64,000 nucleotides of DNA, taken from Undaria pinnatifida. Lineage: Eukaryota > Sar > Phaeophyceae > Laminariales > Alariaceae. The position numbers and the translations under genes were made by a program. Location: assembly GCA_012845835.1 (NCBI GenBank), contig JABAKD010000021.1, forward strand, positions 17,177,666 to 17,241,665, written 5' to 3'. Below the pieces are notes generated by a model. That model did not search any database, was not told the origin of the DNA, and saw only the letters and a list, made by a program, of their open reading frames with translations. This document shows positions 12,401-22,480 of this stretch, piece by piece. Each line of letters begins with the position of its first letter. Position 1 is the first letter of the stretch.

Positions 12401-12557
12401 GTCTTCGTATCATACCTCGCATGTTGTTATGCGCGATATAAACTTGTGTACGCCCAATATCTGCCACGTCACGACAACCTTCGATGTCGATCTGACGGCT
12501 GTTCTGGTCTTGAAAGGTGTAAAATCGTGCGCTGATCGTCAGTGACAATGCTGAAAA
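9481..12557. other. Long stretch without a recognisable gene
   Basis: No recognised protein family. One TACTTCGAAGTA palindrome lies at 9757-9768. Open frames at 9834-10196, 10547-10873 and 12025-12231 lack recognisable domains. A short peptide match (ADIGRT) is shared by minus-strand frames at 11344-11535 and 12378-12755, from a repeated segment GTACGCCCAATATCTGC. That hints at two related repeat fragments. Confidence 0.5.
10278..10392. repeat. AT-rich palindromic array of TACTAGTA/TATTAATA units
   Basis: Interleaved copies of TACTAGTA, ACTAGTAGTA and TATTAATA. The whole segment is close to self-complementary and could form several alternative hairpins. Confidence 0.8.
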
Positions 12558-12773
12558 GCACGAACTTAAACTAGTCTGTATCACACCTTGGACCTGTACG
12601 CTCTGACTCTGCTCCCCTACGCGCTCCGCGTGCAGGTCGTCGCCTACACAGCTGGGCCAGGTGTGCCCAATGCTATCGCTCATACGACTGTGAATTACCG
12701 CATTGATCTGATTGATCAAACTTCTTACGTACGTACAAAACCCATATTTTCTCATACTTCGATAATATTCTGC
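12558..12773 (-). repeat. Inverted copy of the DIRS-like left terminal sequence
   Basis: The reverse complement of this segment matches 14382-14598 over its whole length with only a handful of differences. The match breaks exactly after GTTCGTGC at one end and at GCAGAATATTATCGAAGTAT at the other. With 14382-14598 it bounds a unit of about 2.04 kb. No flanking direct repeat is visible. Confidence 0.9.
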
Positions 12774-13049
12774 GTGGTGGTAACGAGTCCTCAGACCAAA
12801 ATCCCAACGTTCAGACGCATACTTCGAAGTATATAATATATTCGTCGCACGCCTAGTTATCCAGTTGATAGTTACACCCGGCTGTATTCTAAGATATAGA
12901 TAGATATAGATAGATAGGTAGCTGTAATAATATTCATGTTAATATTAATGAATAACAATTTACAACAATAAAGGTGCGTATTTTCTCCTTAAAAGTTAGT
13001 GAAGTGACGGGGCTTCTTATCTGTTATTAATAAGAGTAAGATACAAACT

Positions 13050-13245
13050 TATTGTTTGTATTTTGCTTTCGAAGTTGTATCATATTATTGCGCACCCCCC
13101 GCTCGGAGCACGGGGGGGCGGAGAGAGGGACAGGCCCCCGGGGCTGCTCCAACAGCAACCCCACGCTATCGTCCGTAACCCAAGTTCCATCCAAACTGGC
13201 AATGTCGAGCTTTCGACGCCAACCAGCCTCCACCTGAGAGACTCA
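13050..13245 (-). repeat. Inverted, diverged copy of the DIRS-like right terminal sequence
   Basis: The reverse complement aligns with 19110-19310: CTTTCGAAGTTGTAT, a TGCGCACCCCCC run, CCCCGGGGCTGC, CAACCCCACGCTA and TCGACGCCA occur in the same order. It is clearly more diverged than the left-terminal pair. Confidence 0.82.
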
Positions 13246-13879
13246 CAAAAATAAACATGGTACTCAGCACAAGCACACACGACACATCTAACGCCAATAT
13301 CATGTACTAAAGGAGTACCATATGTAATATATAAATGACGCCAGTATACATATGTAATTCACGGCCAAGCCGCACTATTACGGACAACTCTCTCACCTGC
13401 AGTTTCAGATTGCGCCAATACCGAGCTAAGTGTGAGACCAAACCACTGCGCCTGCTAGTTAGCATCCGTCATCACACAACATCTGCACAGCATAGTGCAA
13501 ACTCCTTACGAGGAAGAACGGACGCACCTCCAGCATGGAGACATGCGTGCATGTTCGCGAAGCACGGTAGCAAACCGACATCGCACCAACGCCTGCATTG
13601 CACCATGCAGCGCCCCGAAGGAGAAAAAAAAAAATAAGAAGGGCGCATCTCCAGCTTGGAGACGTGCGCGCGCTACTCTGATGACACAGACAGGAACCCT
13701 GAGCACCACACGTGAATTAAAATTAAACGCGCAATCTACGACACCCGAGGGCGGCTGGATACGGCCCCCTAGGTACGTGTAGCTAACAGCAACGAACACT
13801 CTCCCGCGTTGCTGCGACCATCTCAGTCCCCTTCCACTGACGCCCTCAAAAGCACGGGCGGGTGGGTGGGAAATCAGCC
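13246..13879. other. Spacer between inverted right- and left-terminal copies
   Basis: Probably the residue of an internally deleted inverted element. It carries two local copies of a short hairpin-forming segment, CACCTCCAGCATGGAGAC near 13527 and CATCTCCAGCTTGGAGAC near 13646. A minus-strand open frame (13506-13889) has no recognisable domain. Confidence 0.45.
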
Positions 13880-14105
13880 AGTCTATCACACCTTGACCTT
13901 GTCTTGCTGACGATGCTCCCCTCTTCTCTGCGTGCTTTGCTTGCTAGTCAGCAACTAGACAGACTGATCCAAGGTTCCCTTTGCTATATATACCAGGACA
14001 AGTGCAAGTAACCACCCGCGTTGATCTCATTGGTCAACGTGCAGTAACCCCAAACTTCTTCCGTACATACAAAACCTTATTTTCTCGTGCCTCGATAATA
14101 ATACG
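13880..14105 (-). repeat. Older, diverged inverted copy of the DIRS-like left terminal sequence
   Basis: It shares, in order, CTATCACACCTTG, GCTCCCCT, CGCGTTGATCT, CATTGGTCAA, CTTCTTCCGTACATACAAAA and CTCGATAATA with 12570-12770. It is same-oriented with that copy and inverted to 14382-14598. Together with 13050-13245 it could be the two ends of an internally deleted inverted element. Confidence 0.75.
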
Positions 14106-14381
14106 CATAACATACAAACCATTGATAAGATACAAGTAGTAAATAATTTATAAGATACAAACCAATATTTTTGGTAAGGAAGTAAGATACAAGTATTGAT
14201 GATAAGGTACAAACTATTAATAAGATGCAAGTACTAATCGATAAGATACAAACTATTATTTTTGGTAAGTAAGATACAATTATTGATCAGATACAAACTA
14301 TTGACAAGATGCGAACTATTGATGAGATACACAAACTATTGATGAGATACAAACTATGAATAAGATACAAACTACTGATAA
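14106..14381. repeat. AT-rich ~20-bp minisatellite, GATAAGATACAAACTATT
   Basis: About a dozen diverged copies of GATAAGATACAAACTATT, sitting between the older inverted terminal copy and the intact left terminal sequence of the DIRS-like element. Confidence 0.85.
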
Positions 14382-14598
14382 GCAGAATATTATCGAAGTA
14401 TTGAGAAAAAATGGGTTTTGTACGTACGTAAGAAGTTTGACCAATCAGATCAATGCGGTAATTCATAGTCGTATGAGCGATAGCATTGGACACACCTGGC
14501 CCAGCTGTGTAGGCGACGACCTGCACGCGGAGCGCGTAGGGGAGCAGAGTCAGAGCTACAGGTCCAAGGTGTGATACAGAACTAGTTTAAGTTCGTGC
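14382..14598 (+). repeat. Left terminal sequence of the DIRS-like element
   Basis: Ends just before the gag-like ATG at 14610. Near-identical inverted copy at 12558-12773 and an older one at 13880-14105. Rich in short conserved blocks such as GTACGTACGTAAGAAG. Confidence 0.85.
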
Positions 14599-14609
14599 AC
14601 TCCCCGACG

Positions 14610-16075
14610 ATGGAAGAGTGCAAATCACCGGACGCCGAAGCTCTCGTGGCTGCTGCTGTACGCGGCCCTAATGTGGCCGCCTCGGATGCGCGAGTCGAGG
14701 CAGAGGCTTATGCTGCTGTCGCTGCTGTGCAAGCTGGGGTCTACGCTCGCCGTGCCGAAGCTCTGGCTGCTGTGCAAGCTGAGTCCGAAGGTCGCCGTGC
14801 CGCAGCAGCTTCGGTTGCTGCTACTGCTGCGCCTGCCACCGCGGCACCATGTTTATTCAGCCCCAGTCCCACTGGGTCCGAGGCTGCGGGGGTCACATCG
14901 GCTGAAGTGCTGCTCTGGCAAGGGCAGGTGTCTGGCGGGTTCGCTCGGATAGACGCAGACATAATCCGCCTCAAGGCGACGACGGATCGGTTGCTCGCAT
15001 CCGTCCAAACCTTACAGGATGCGGTGGCTGGTGGCGCATCAAGAGTCGAGAACGTGGAGGCCATGTTACAGCAGTTCATGGACAACGTTGGCGATCGGCA
15101 GCCGGCTTCACGGGACAGTGGGGACGTGAGGGAGCGCCAACTCCAAAAGTCGCAACTAACCGACGATACGGCGCTCTGGAAAAAGATGGCGTCTAGAAAA
15201 CATTGGGTGCTCCGCGGGCGCATACCTCCCAACATTGGCGACTCGGAGGCGGATATCCAGTCCTTCGTAGGCGAGGCCGTCACCGTCACGACGTCAGTGG
15301 CTACCCAGCTCCGCGCGATCAGTGACTTTGACGTTCGTGCGTACGGGCCGCGGGCGGAAGGGATGGTCGACCACCTGCTGATGGTCGCTGACCGCCTTGA
15401 TTTCTTGCGCCAGGCTCTTGTGGCGGTCCTGTCTGTTGGATTCTCCCTCGATAGTGACGGCGACCGTCACTGCCGGGAGAGGGTGGCAACGATCGATGCC
15501 GCCTTCACGTCGGCGTCGGCCGACCTACGCCGGCGTACCCTGAGCAATATTATCCTACTCTCTGGCCCCGCGGCGCGGGCTGTCATGAGCGCGATGGTAA
15601 ACGACGAGATCTTCGCCTGTGGGTCAACGACTTCATTCGATTTTCACAGCAAGTCAGCCCGCCAAAGGTGCCCCCTCCGTCCGACTTCACGTTCTCGATG
15701 CCGCCTGTGCCTTCGTTCAAGCGCACGAGCGCCTTTTGCTCTAGCGGGGGAGACGTGCTCAAGCTCATCGAAGGATTGCATGTCCCCCACGACAGCCAGG
15801 ACGGGCCGTCTAAGAGAAAAAGCAACCCGGCCAACCCCGGTACGCCAAAGAAAAAAGTCGCTGCCTAGTGCCGGAAGTTTGCTTCTCTGGGCCGATGCCG
15901 GTTCTCCAACTGCAAATTCTTGCATTTGGCTCCCCCGGCCGAAGCCACTTCACTCGATGCTCTTCGCGACAGTGGCAGTTCGGCGGCGCCGGCTGTTGGG
16001 TCGCGGGCGTTGGCGCTGCGCTCAGAGCCCCGCGGTGGTTCCGGAGGTGGTAGTGGCGGCGCGGGTTCTGGATGA
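14610..16075 (+). pseudogene. Gag-like protein with CCCH zinc finger (DIRS-like element)
   Basis: The candidate start is the ATG at 14610 (MEECKSPDAE). The first ~90 residues are Ala-rich; then come a likely coiled coil (about residues 95-170) and a helical region reminiscent of capsid-type proteins. The frame shifts near 15590-15620: the continuation LRLWVNDFIRFSQQVSPPK is in another frame and runs through PKKKVAA to a TAG at 15866-15868. Directly after the stop, in the same frame, comes CRKFASLGRCRFSNCKFLH, a C-x8-C-x4-C-x3-H zinc finger, then a Ser/Gly-rich tail to TGA at 16073-16075. A nucleic-acid-binding finger at the C-terminus fits a Gag. Function is inferred from position and composition; I do not recognise the family from the N-terminal sequence. 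Confidence 0.7.
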
Positions 16076-16557
16076 GGACACTGGCCCTTCCTGTCGGTTG
16101 GGCCAACACCCAGCGGGGCGGCTGCTGAGCGTGCCGTTGGTAGAGCGGCGACGGCGCCGGGGGCCAGCGGGGAAGCGGGGGACCGGCCAGCCACCCAAGG
16201 CGCAGGGGGGGGCTGCGTGGGCGTGCGTTGGTAGCTCTGGCTGGCGATAGGGGTGTGGGGCGTGCTCACGCGGCGGTGGCTCCGGGCTCGGTCCCCTTCG
16301 AAGAGAAAGGTACGGTTTCTTGTGTGCGTGTGCGTGATGTGCCGGCTGAATTGCTGCGTGTACAAGAGGCGGTTGTTGGCGTACGTTCGGGTGCCTTGCA
16401 ACTCGCTTGGTTGGATGCTTGGGCGGTTGTGGTGCAATCGATGGCCGACCAAGGCTCCGCGAGCCTCGGTCATATCGCATCGGTAAGCTCCTCCCTCTTG
16501 AGATAGTGTCAGGGCAGCGTTGCCCAACTTACATCCACCATCGTCCCCTCACTGTTT
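16076..16557 (+). other. Inter-ORF region of the DIRS-like element
   Basis: GC-rich, with open frames on both strands but no recognised domain. It may contain the broken N-terminal part of the RT protein. Confidence 0.5.
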
Positions 16558-18345
16558 TTGCCGCATATTAACGTGGCTACCGTACGGCACTGGTTTGGAT
16601 CAGTCAAGAAATTTCCCTCTACCTCCTTACTACTTCGCGTGTTGGCGCCGGGCGCACCAGTGGGGGTATCAGGGGGGGGTCTGACCGCTGAACTTGCTTA
16701 TGGTAATCACCCGGGAATCGCACAACACGACGTCGCGATCCACAAAAAGATTTGCGAGGACGTCGTGTACGGCCGCGCATTGGTATTTGATCTGCGTTTC
16801 GCTGGCGAAATTTTGGGGCTTCGTATTTCACCGCTTAGCGTCGTTCTAGAACCCAAATTTCGAATTATTCACGACCTCACGTTTGCGCGCGCGGGGGGTC
16901 GGACCAGTGTCAACGGTGACACGGACTTTGATTCCGCGCCACCGTCCGAGCTCGGCCACGTGCTTCGTGAGGTTTTTCTACGGGTGATGATTTTGAGACA
17001 GACCCACGGTAGCAATGCTCGAATCCTCTTGTGCCGTGTGGACGTCAAAGATGCGTTTCGACAGGTTTTGGTTGACCCGGCAGGTGTGCCAGTTTTCGGT
17101 TACGTGTTCGGTGATCGCGTCGTCGTGGATTTACGCTTGCAATTTGGGGTGGCGTAATAGCCCGGGGTTTTGGGGGTTGATGGCATCCGCGCTCGAGCAT
17201 GCTCACACCCACTCTACGTTTCAAGGCGCAGATGTTTCCCAACAAGGGGCTGCGGCCGTCGCGCACGTCCGAATTTCCCCGCCGCGGGGGGTTCCAGTAA
17301 TCTCTATCCCGGGCGATTGTGGACCTGTCTCTGGCTCCGGTGGCAACGCCGGGAACTACTTCTTTGTGAGGTGTTACGTAGACGATGGCATTCTCGTCGA
17401 AGTGCAATGGTGGCCGGACGGTCACCGTTGTTTGCGCGCTGTCCAGTCGCTGGCATCGGATCATTTTCGCTTGTTGGGCGAACGTGGCGTCTCTGATCCA
17501 CCCCTCCTGTCCGCCAGAAAAATCACTGACTGGGACACGAAACTGGAGGTGTTGGGTTGGATCATTGACACAGAGGCGCTTACGGTTACGTTGCCGTCCC
17601 ATAAGCGCCTTAGGCTGCAAAATTTCATTGCGGAGTGGCCCTCGTCTCGTACATCTTCTTCAGCGAGGCAGGTGTCGCAGCTCGTTCGCTTCCTTATATA
17701 CATGTCTCTTTTGCTGTGCGTCCGGGGCGGTTTTTTCGTGAACCGTTTGTTGGCTTCGGTGGGTATGCCGCGCATATCTGACGGAGCCGATTTTGGTTTT
17801 CGTACGGCCAACCCCGGGCGGCGCCCCGTCTTGGGACCCGAGTTTCACGGGGACCTCGAGTTTCGGCGATGGTTTGTTGGGGAGGGATTGGACGCGCGCG
17901 GTGGAACCTTGTCGGCTCCGATGTATCATTTGCTTGAGCGCCCCTCCCAACGTACTCTATTTTCGGATGCATCCAAAACCGCTGTCGGGGGTTTCTGCCT
18001 TGAACCTGGGGTATACTGGAGATACGATCTTGACGCCGGGGAACGATCTCGCTTTTGTGGGTCGAGCAAGTCAGTTGCAGGCGAGAACGATATATCGATT
18101 AACGTCCTCAAACTGCTAGGTATGGTCGTCTCCCCTTGGGTCGTCGTATCTTCGTGCGCCGAGCACCCGGCCGCGTTGGGGGACTGCGTGTTGTGGCGTG
18201 GCCACAACGTAGCAGCCCTAGAGTGGGTGCGGCGTTGTCGAGGCGGGAAGGAGCCGAGCTCGGGCGCGTTGATGCGCCTCCTTGGTGTGCTCAAATTGTC
18301 CTCTGGTTGGCACTTTGACGCGAAACACGTAGGGGGTATTTTTTA
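16558..18345 (+). pseudogene. Reverse transcriptase-RNase H of the DIRS-like element
   Basis: RT motifs: PKFRIIHDLTFA, RVDVKDAFRQV (motif A Asp), then QFG at the end of the first frame, and in the next frame WRNSPGFWGLMASALEHAH, so the expected FGWRNSP block is split. Then CYVDDGILVE (motif C, YVDD). RNase H follows: LFSDASKTAVGGFCLE (first Asp), GENDISINVLKLLG (Glu), VAALEWVRR region, and DAKHVGGIF joined by a frameshift to NVAADGISR. The FGWRNSP layout and RNase H order match DIRS-type RTs known from oomycetes and other eukaryotes. The first shift (near 17147) is one extra base in a GGGG run; the second (near 18340) is one extra T in a run of six. The N-terminal start is not clear. Confidence 0.88.
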
Positions 18346-19060
18346 ACGTTGCCGCGGACGGTATCTCCCGCTGTGATCGCGCTTCCGTCCTCGTTAATAT
18401 GCGTGCTGTCCGTGGGATATGCTGCTCGCGGGCGAGAAGCTGTATCCCCACGTGGCGTGCCGGGGGTCGTGTTTTGTGGCCGGCCCTGTGCGCTTCGTTC
18501 TGTCTCTTGACTCGCGCGTCAGAAATGTTCGCGGAAACCCGGTTACGAGTTCACGAGACTTATTGTTTGCGGCGTGCTGATGTTGCCTTCTTTCGCGGAA
18601 ATATTCAGCTTACTGCTGTGCAGTGGTCAACCGCAGATCATGTTGAGGTTCGGTTTCGCGGGTCGAAGGGTGAGTAACTGCGGAAAGAGGCGGTTGTCAC
18701 GCATGTGCGAAAGGGTCCGTCGATGCGCGTGGGGGAAGGTGGCGACGCCGTCGATCTAATGATCGAATTGATGTCTTGTTACTTGTTTCTTCCCTCTTCG
18801 GCCCCCTTGGTTGCGTGTGGCGTTGGTAATGGCAGATGGTCCATGTGGAAACAACATCAAGCGACGGTAGCTTTGCGAAAAGTGGTTGCGTTGGCGGGTG
18901 TGCGTGCGGAGGAGTACGCCTTTTGCACTCCCTGAGGATTGGAAGCGCAACGCACTTGTCGTGCAACACCGGCGGTGTTGCAGCGTGAGGACCGATCGGC
19001 GTTGACTAGTTAGGCAAACGCGGAATTACAAAGAAGTGTGTTATCCCGTGTGCACTCTAC
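18346..19060 (+). pseudogene. Tyrosine recombinase of the DIRS-like element
   Basis: It follows RNase H in the shifted frame (NVAADGISRCDR). FCLLTRASEMFA fits the first catalytic Arg block of YR transposases. RFRGSKGE then meets a TAA at 18675-18677, after which the same frame continues LRKEAVVTHVRKG. A later shift at a TTTT run near 18920 puts the catalytic block HSLRIGSATHL in a third frame; this is the HxxR motif of tyrosine recombinases. Further on, a segment reading ANAELQRSV lies just after a TAG where the nucleophilic Tyr would be expected, which is speculative. The enzyme would insert the circular cDNA. This copy is inactive as read. Confidence 0.8.
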
Positions 19061-19104
19061 GACTCGAGGGTAGGGGGGGGCGGGGGGGGTGGGACTACAT
19101 TCGT

Positions 19105-19310
19105 AATATGGGTCAACTACCAGTTTGTGCTGGAGGCTGGCGTCGAGAGTTCAATGTCGCCAGTTGGGTTGGGAGTTGACTCGTGTATACGGATGTTAGC
19201 GTGGGGTTGCCGGCGAGGCAGCCCCGGGGTATTCCCATCTCCAACCCCCTTCTCCGGGCGGGGGGGTGCGCATTAGTATAATACAACTTCGAAAGCAAAG
19301 TGCAAAGTGT
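19105..19310 (+). repeat. Right terminal sequence of the DIRS-like element
   Basis: Inverted, diverged counterpart at 13050-13245. Includes a G-run and ATACAACTTCGAAAGCAAAG at its outer end. The exact element end is not determined. Confidence 0.7.
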
Positions 19311-20224
19311 TTGTTTCTGTACTACACCTAGGCTATGGGTTGGGTAATCACAATCATAGACTAATGATTGCACTTTTGGGTTACTGTGCATTAATACTTT
19401 TGATATTATTAATACTATCAGTACGTCGCTTTTTGAGTGAGGTATACAAACCATTGTTTTGTCAAGCCCCACCCTTAGAAGCCAAAACCAACATTGGTTG
19501 GTTCCCCCCTATCATACCGCCGTACTATACTATTACCAATATATTACTACTATTACACTATTAGTCTATACTATTATACTATTGTACTATTGGCAGTATG
19601 TGTCTTTTCTGAAAACGATACTACTCGTCGTTCGTAAAAACGTGGGAAAATAGTACGTTAAGATAACCTTAATAAACACAGCCTCCTTGCAAAATTTTCT
19701 TGACGTAGGGTTTTTGATTTTGTTCCTCTAATAATAGTAGAGGCGACCATTGTCGAATGAAAAAATGTCACTACGGCAGAGTGTAAGTATTAACATTAGT
19801 TGTTCATATATCATGTTGCCAACACTACGCAAACTCGTCCATGACGAACACGTTTCTTTTGTCGAGCGGAGCAACCACTTTCTTCATACCTTTTTCGCCT
19901 TTGGAAGCAGCGGAATCATCATCATCATCGTAATAACCGTCATCATCATGATTCATTGATAATGCGTTTCACTGGGGGTCGACGAGACTGCCCTTCCAGC
20001 GAGTCGTATATTATCTATGGGTTAGCCTTCCAACAACCGTTTAGCACCTGAAAAATATCCCGACCCGCAAACATGCAGATTTCTCCTGGTATTTGGCGTG
20101 GGCTTTGTGCTGGTGCTTACCTTCCACACGGTAGAACAGAGTAGAATCGGAATGCTTTCTGTAGATACACTGCATCGAATTTGTTGTTCCAGGTGTGTGT
20201 GGATGTGGGAGAGGTGTCCTCATT
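19311..20224. other. Stretch without a recognisable gene
   Basis: AT-rich. Short ATC-type triplet repeats at about 19914-19955. No protein family recognised. Confidence 0.5.
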
Positions 20225-20345
20225 CTATGTATGAGCATAGAGCATTATATGCATGAGCATAGAGCATTCTCTGTATGAGCATTGTATGAGCATTGTATGA
20301 GCATTGTATGAGCATTGTATGAGCATTGTATGAGCATTGTATGAG
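20225..20345. repeat. 11-bp minisatellite, ATGAGCATTGT
   Basis: Six near-perfect copies of GAGCATTGTAT preceded by older variants (GAGCATAGAGCATT). Confidence 0.92.
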
Positions 20346-22182
20346 CCTCGCTTCCCCACATTGCCGGGGCGCAGCAGTTCGGACTTTTACCTCGAACGGA
20401 AAGATATGTGCGTGTTGTGTGGGAGGGGGGGGGGGCGGATCTTAGGTACGAAAAGTGTTGGAGCTGGAGAAAGAGCTCGAAGAAAAAGAAATACATGTCA
20501 TCCGGGATCGCAAAATCAACCAACCAATAAATCTGTTTAGAATACGTGTGCGTCGTTATCCCCAGTTTCCATTGTTAACAGGTTCCCAAGGTTCCTCTTT
20601 AAAGCACGTTCCTTCTATAAATAATGGCATGTACATACCGTACACACTGTATGCATAATATTATGCATTATATCATGCTATGATGTCGTAGGTGGATATC
20701 AATAACCATGCTTCGAATAGAAATCAAACCGTTTGTTTTTGTTCAAAAGAGGTCTGTAAGGAGGGCCTCTTGCGGCAGATATATAGATAGATAGATAGTC
20801 TCGGTTATCACGCAGGTACCATAGCCTTCGCTAAGAGGGTTCCTCCGTCCAAACTCCCACGAAAGGGTCGGCAGGGGGCTAGGAGGATCTGCGGGGGAGG
20901 GCGGAAGGGGCCTACACACACCAATGCCTTGGGAATGAGATGTACAAAACAGGTAGCCATCTCGAGGAGGCGTCTTGATTGATACTTCTACTGAGGGGTC
21001 GCAAGCAGAAAGAACTGCACAACGGGGAGGGGGTGATGCATTCTGATAAACGCTCACCCATGGTTTGGGGGTGGAGCGTGGATGCGGCCTCGCAGGTAGG
21101 ACTATGGGTCAAATCTATATAACATTGGCAGAAGCTAGGGTTAGGGCTATGCTCGACGAGTGCTACTAGAGAGGTGCACCACTTTTTATACTGGGGGGGT
21201 TCTTCGCTTTTGGAGTTTAGGACCTCTCTGCCATCCATTCTTTAGACCTTTCTTAAGACCTTTCTTGAGACCTTCGTTAAGATTTTTCTGAATACCTTTC
21301 TTGAACCTTAAACTGATTTGGAGAGTAACAGATCTGCTACCGGATGAAAAAATCCATGGCCTAGGTATACAACGAAAAAAACAAAGTATAAAAGTACGCA
21401 GATTCGTTTTTTACACGATTTTGGGTCAAGGAAGAGCATTCTTGTCGTTCATTCAGAAATCGTTTCAGACAAAAAAGGGTATGTCTTGATACCTCTGTTG
21501 CAGCACGCATCCCTCCAAAACATACAAAAATATCAACAAACATACAAACCTACAAAGGGCAACAGGAAACATATCAATCGATACATGGTTGGCCGTGAGC
21601 TGTTAGAGAAAGTCAGTGGGATGCAAGTTCACGAAAAGAAGATAACACGGGCATCGCGGTTCCTTGGTTGATTTACTATATTAGGTTGTGTGTTTTTCCG
21701 GCTGGGTCATGAATGACCCAAGGTTTAACCTGGAAACTATTAGAGCGATGGCGGAAACTATTAGAGCGATCAATTTCTGCTTGCTGCTTCTTCCAGTAGT
21801 AGAAATCACTCGTACCTCGCGAAAGGTGTCGGGTACGAGATGAGGGATGAACGTCCACCTGATTGTAAGGTTGTGACCAAGACGGCAGTTGCGAACGGGA
21901 GGGAATTGAAGCTTCCTTTAACACGGACGCCATTAGCCTACTCGTGTGTTCATGTACTCATGAACGTCGGCAAAAAATTAATGTAGGCCACGATGAGGGT
22001 TGCGCGTTCTGTGACAAACGGTCGTTACCTGCGTCAGCGGTTGACAGAAAGGTCTCCTCAAGAGCGGGTCCAACCATCGGCTAGTATGATGATTCTACGG
22101 GTTTGTTTTGTATTAGAACTACCACATGGAAGTGTTGGTCGAGACGCGGGAACGATCTTTGTCTTCGACGTTTTGTTTCGGG
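20346..22182. other. Stretch without a recognisable gene
   Basis: Contains a short GATA-type repeat near 20780 and a 12-bp unit (GACCTTTCTTAA) repeated about five times with variation at 21245-21305. No recognised protein. Confidence 0.5.
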
Positions 22183-22480
22183 TGATGATATGATGATGTT
22201 GATGAGGTGATGTTGATGAGATGATGTTGATGAGATGATGACGAGGTGATGATGAGATGATGAGATGATGATGAGATGATGATGAGATGATGATGATGAG
22301 ATGATATGATATTGATGAGATGATGATGAGATGATGTTGATGAGATGGTGTTGATGAGATGATGATGAGATGATGATGAGATGATGACGATGAGATGATG
22401 ACGAGATGATGATGAGATGATGATGAGATGTGATGATGATGGGATGATGATGAGATGATGATGAGATGATGATGAGATAT
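22183..22480. repeat. GAT-type array with GATGATGAGAT units
   Basis: About 300 bp of ATGATG, GAGATGATGATGAG and TGTTGATGAGAT units. Ser/His-rich open frames on the minus strand are artefacts. Confidence 0.95.

Larger units (their letters stand above)
14382..19310 (+). mobile_element. DIRS-like tyrosine-recombinase retrotransposon
   Basis: About 4.9 kb on the plus strand. In order: left terminal sequence (14382-14598), gag-like protein with a CCCH zinc finger, reverse transcriptase plus RNase H, tyrosine recombinase with an HSLR motif, and right terminal sequence (about 19110-19310). YR retroelements replace the DDE integrase of LTR elements with a tyrosine recombinase, move through a circular DNA intermediate and leave no target duplication. 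Several frameshifts and stops break the genes in this copy. Assignment to DIRS rather than Ngaro or PAT is open, because the end structure is tangled with inverted copies upstream. Confidence 0.85.

Noticed and set aside
15865-16527. Minus-strand open frames opposite the gag-like tail and inter-ORF region
   Set aside because: GC-rich shadow frames; no domain recognised and the plus strand carries the zinc finger.
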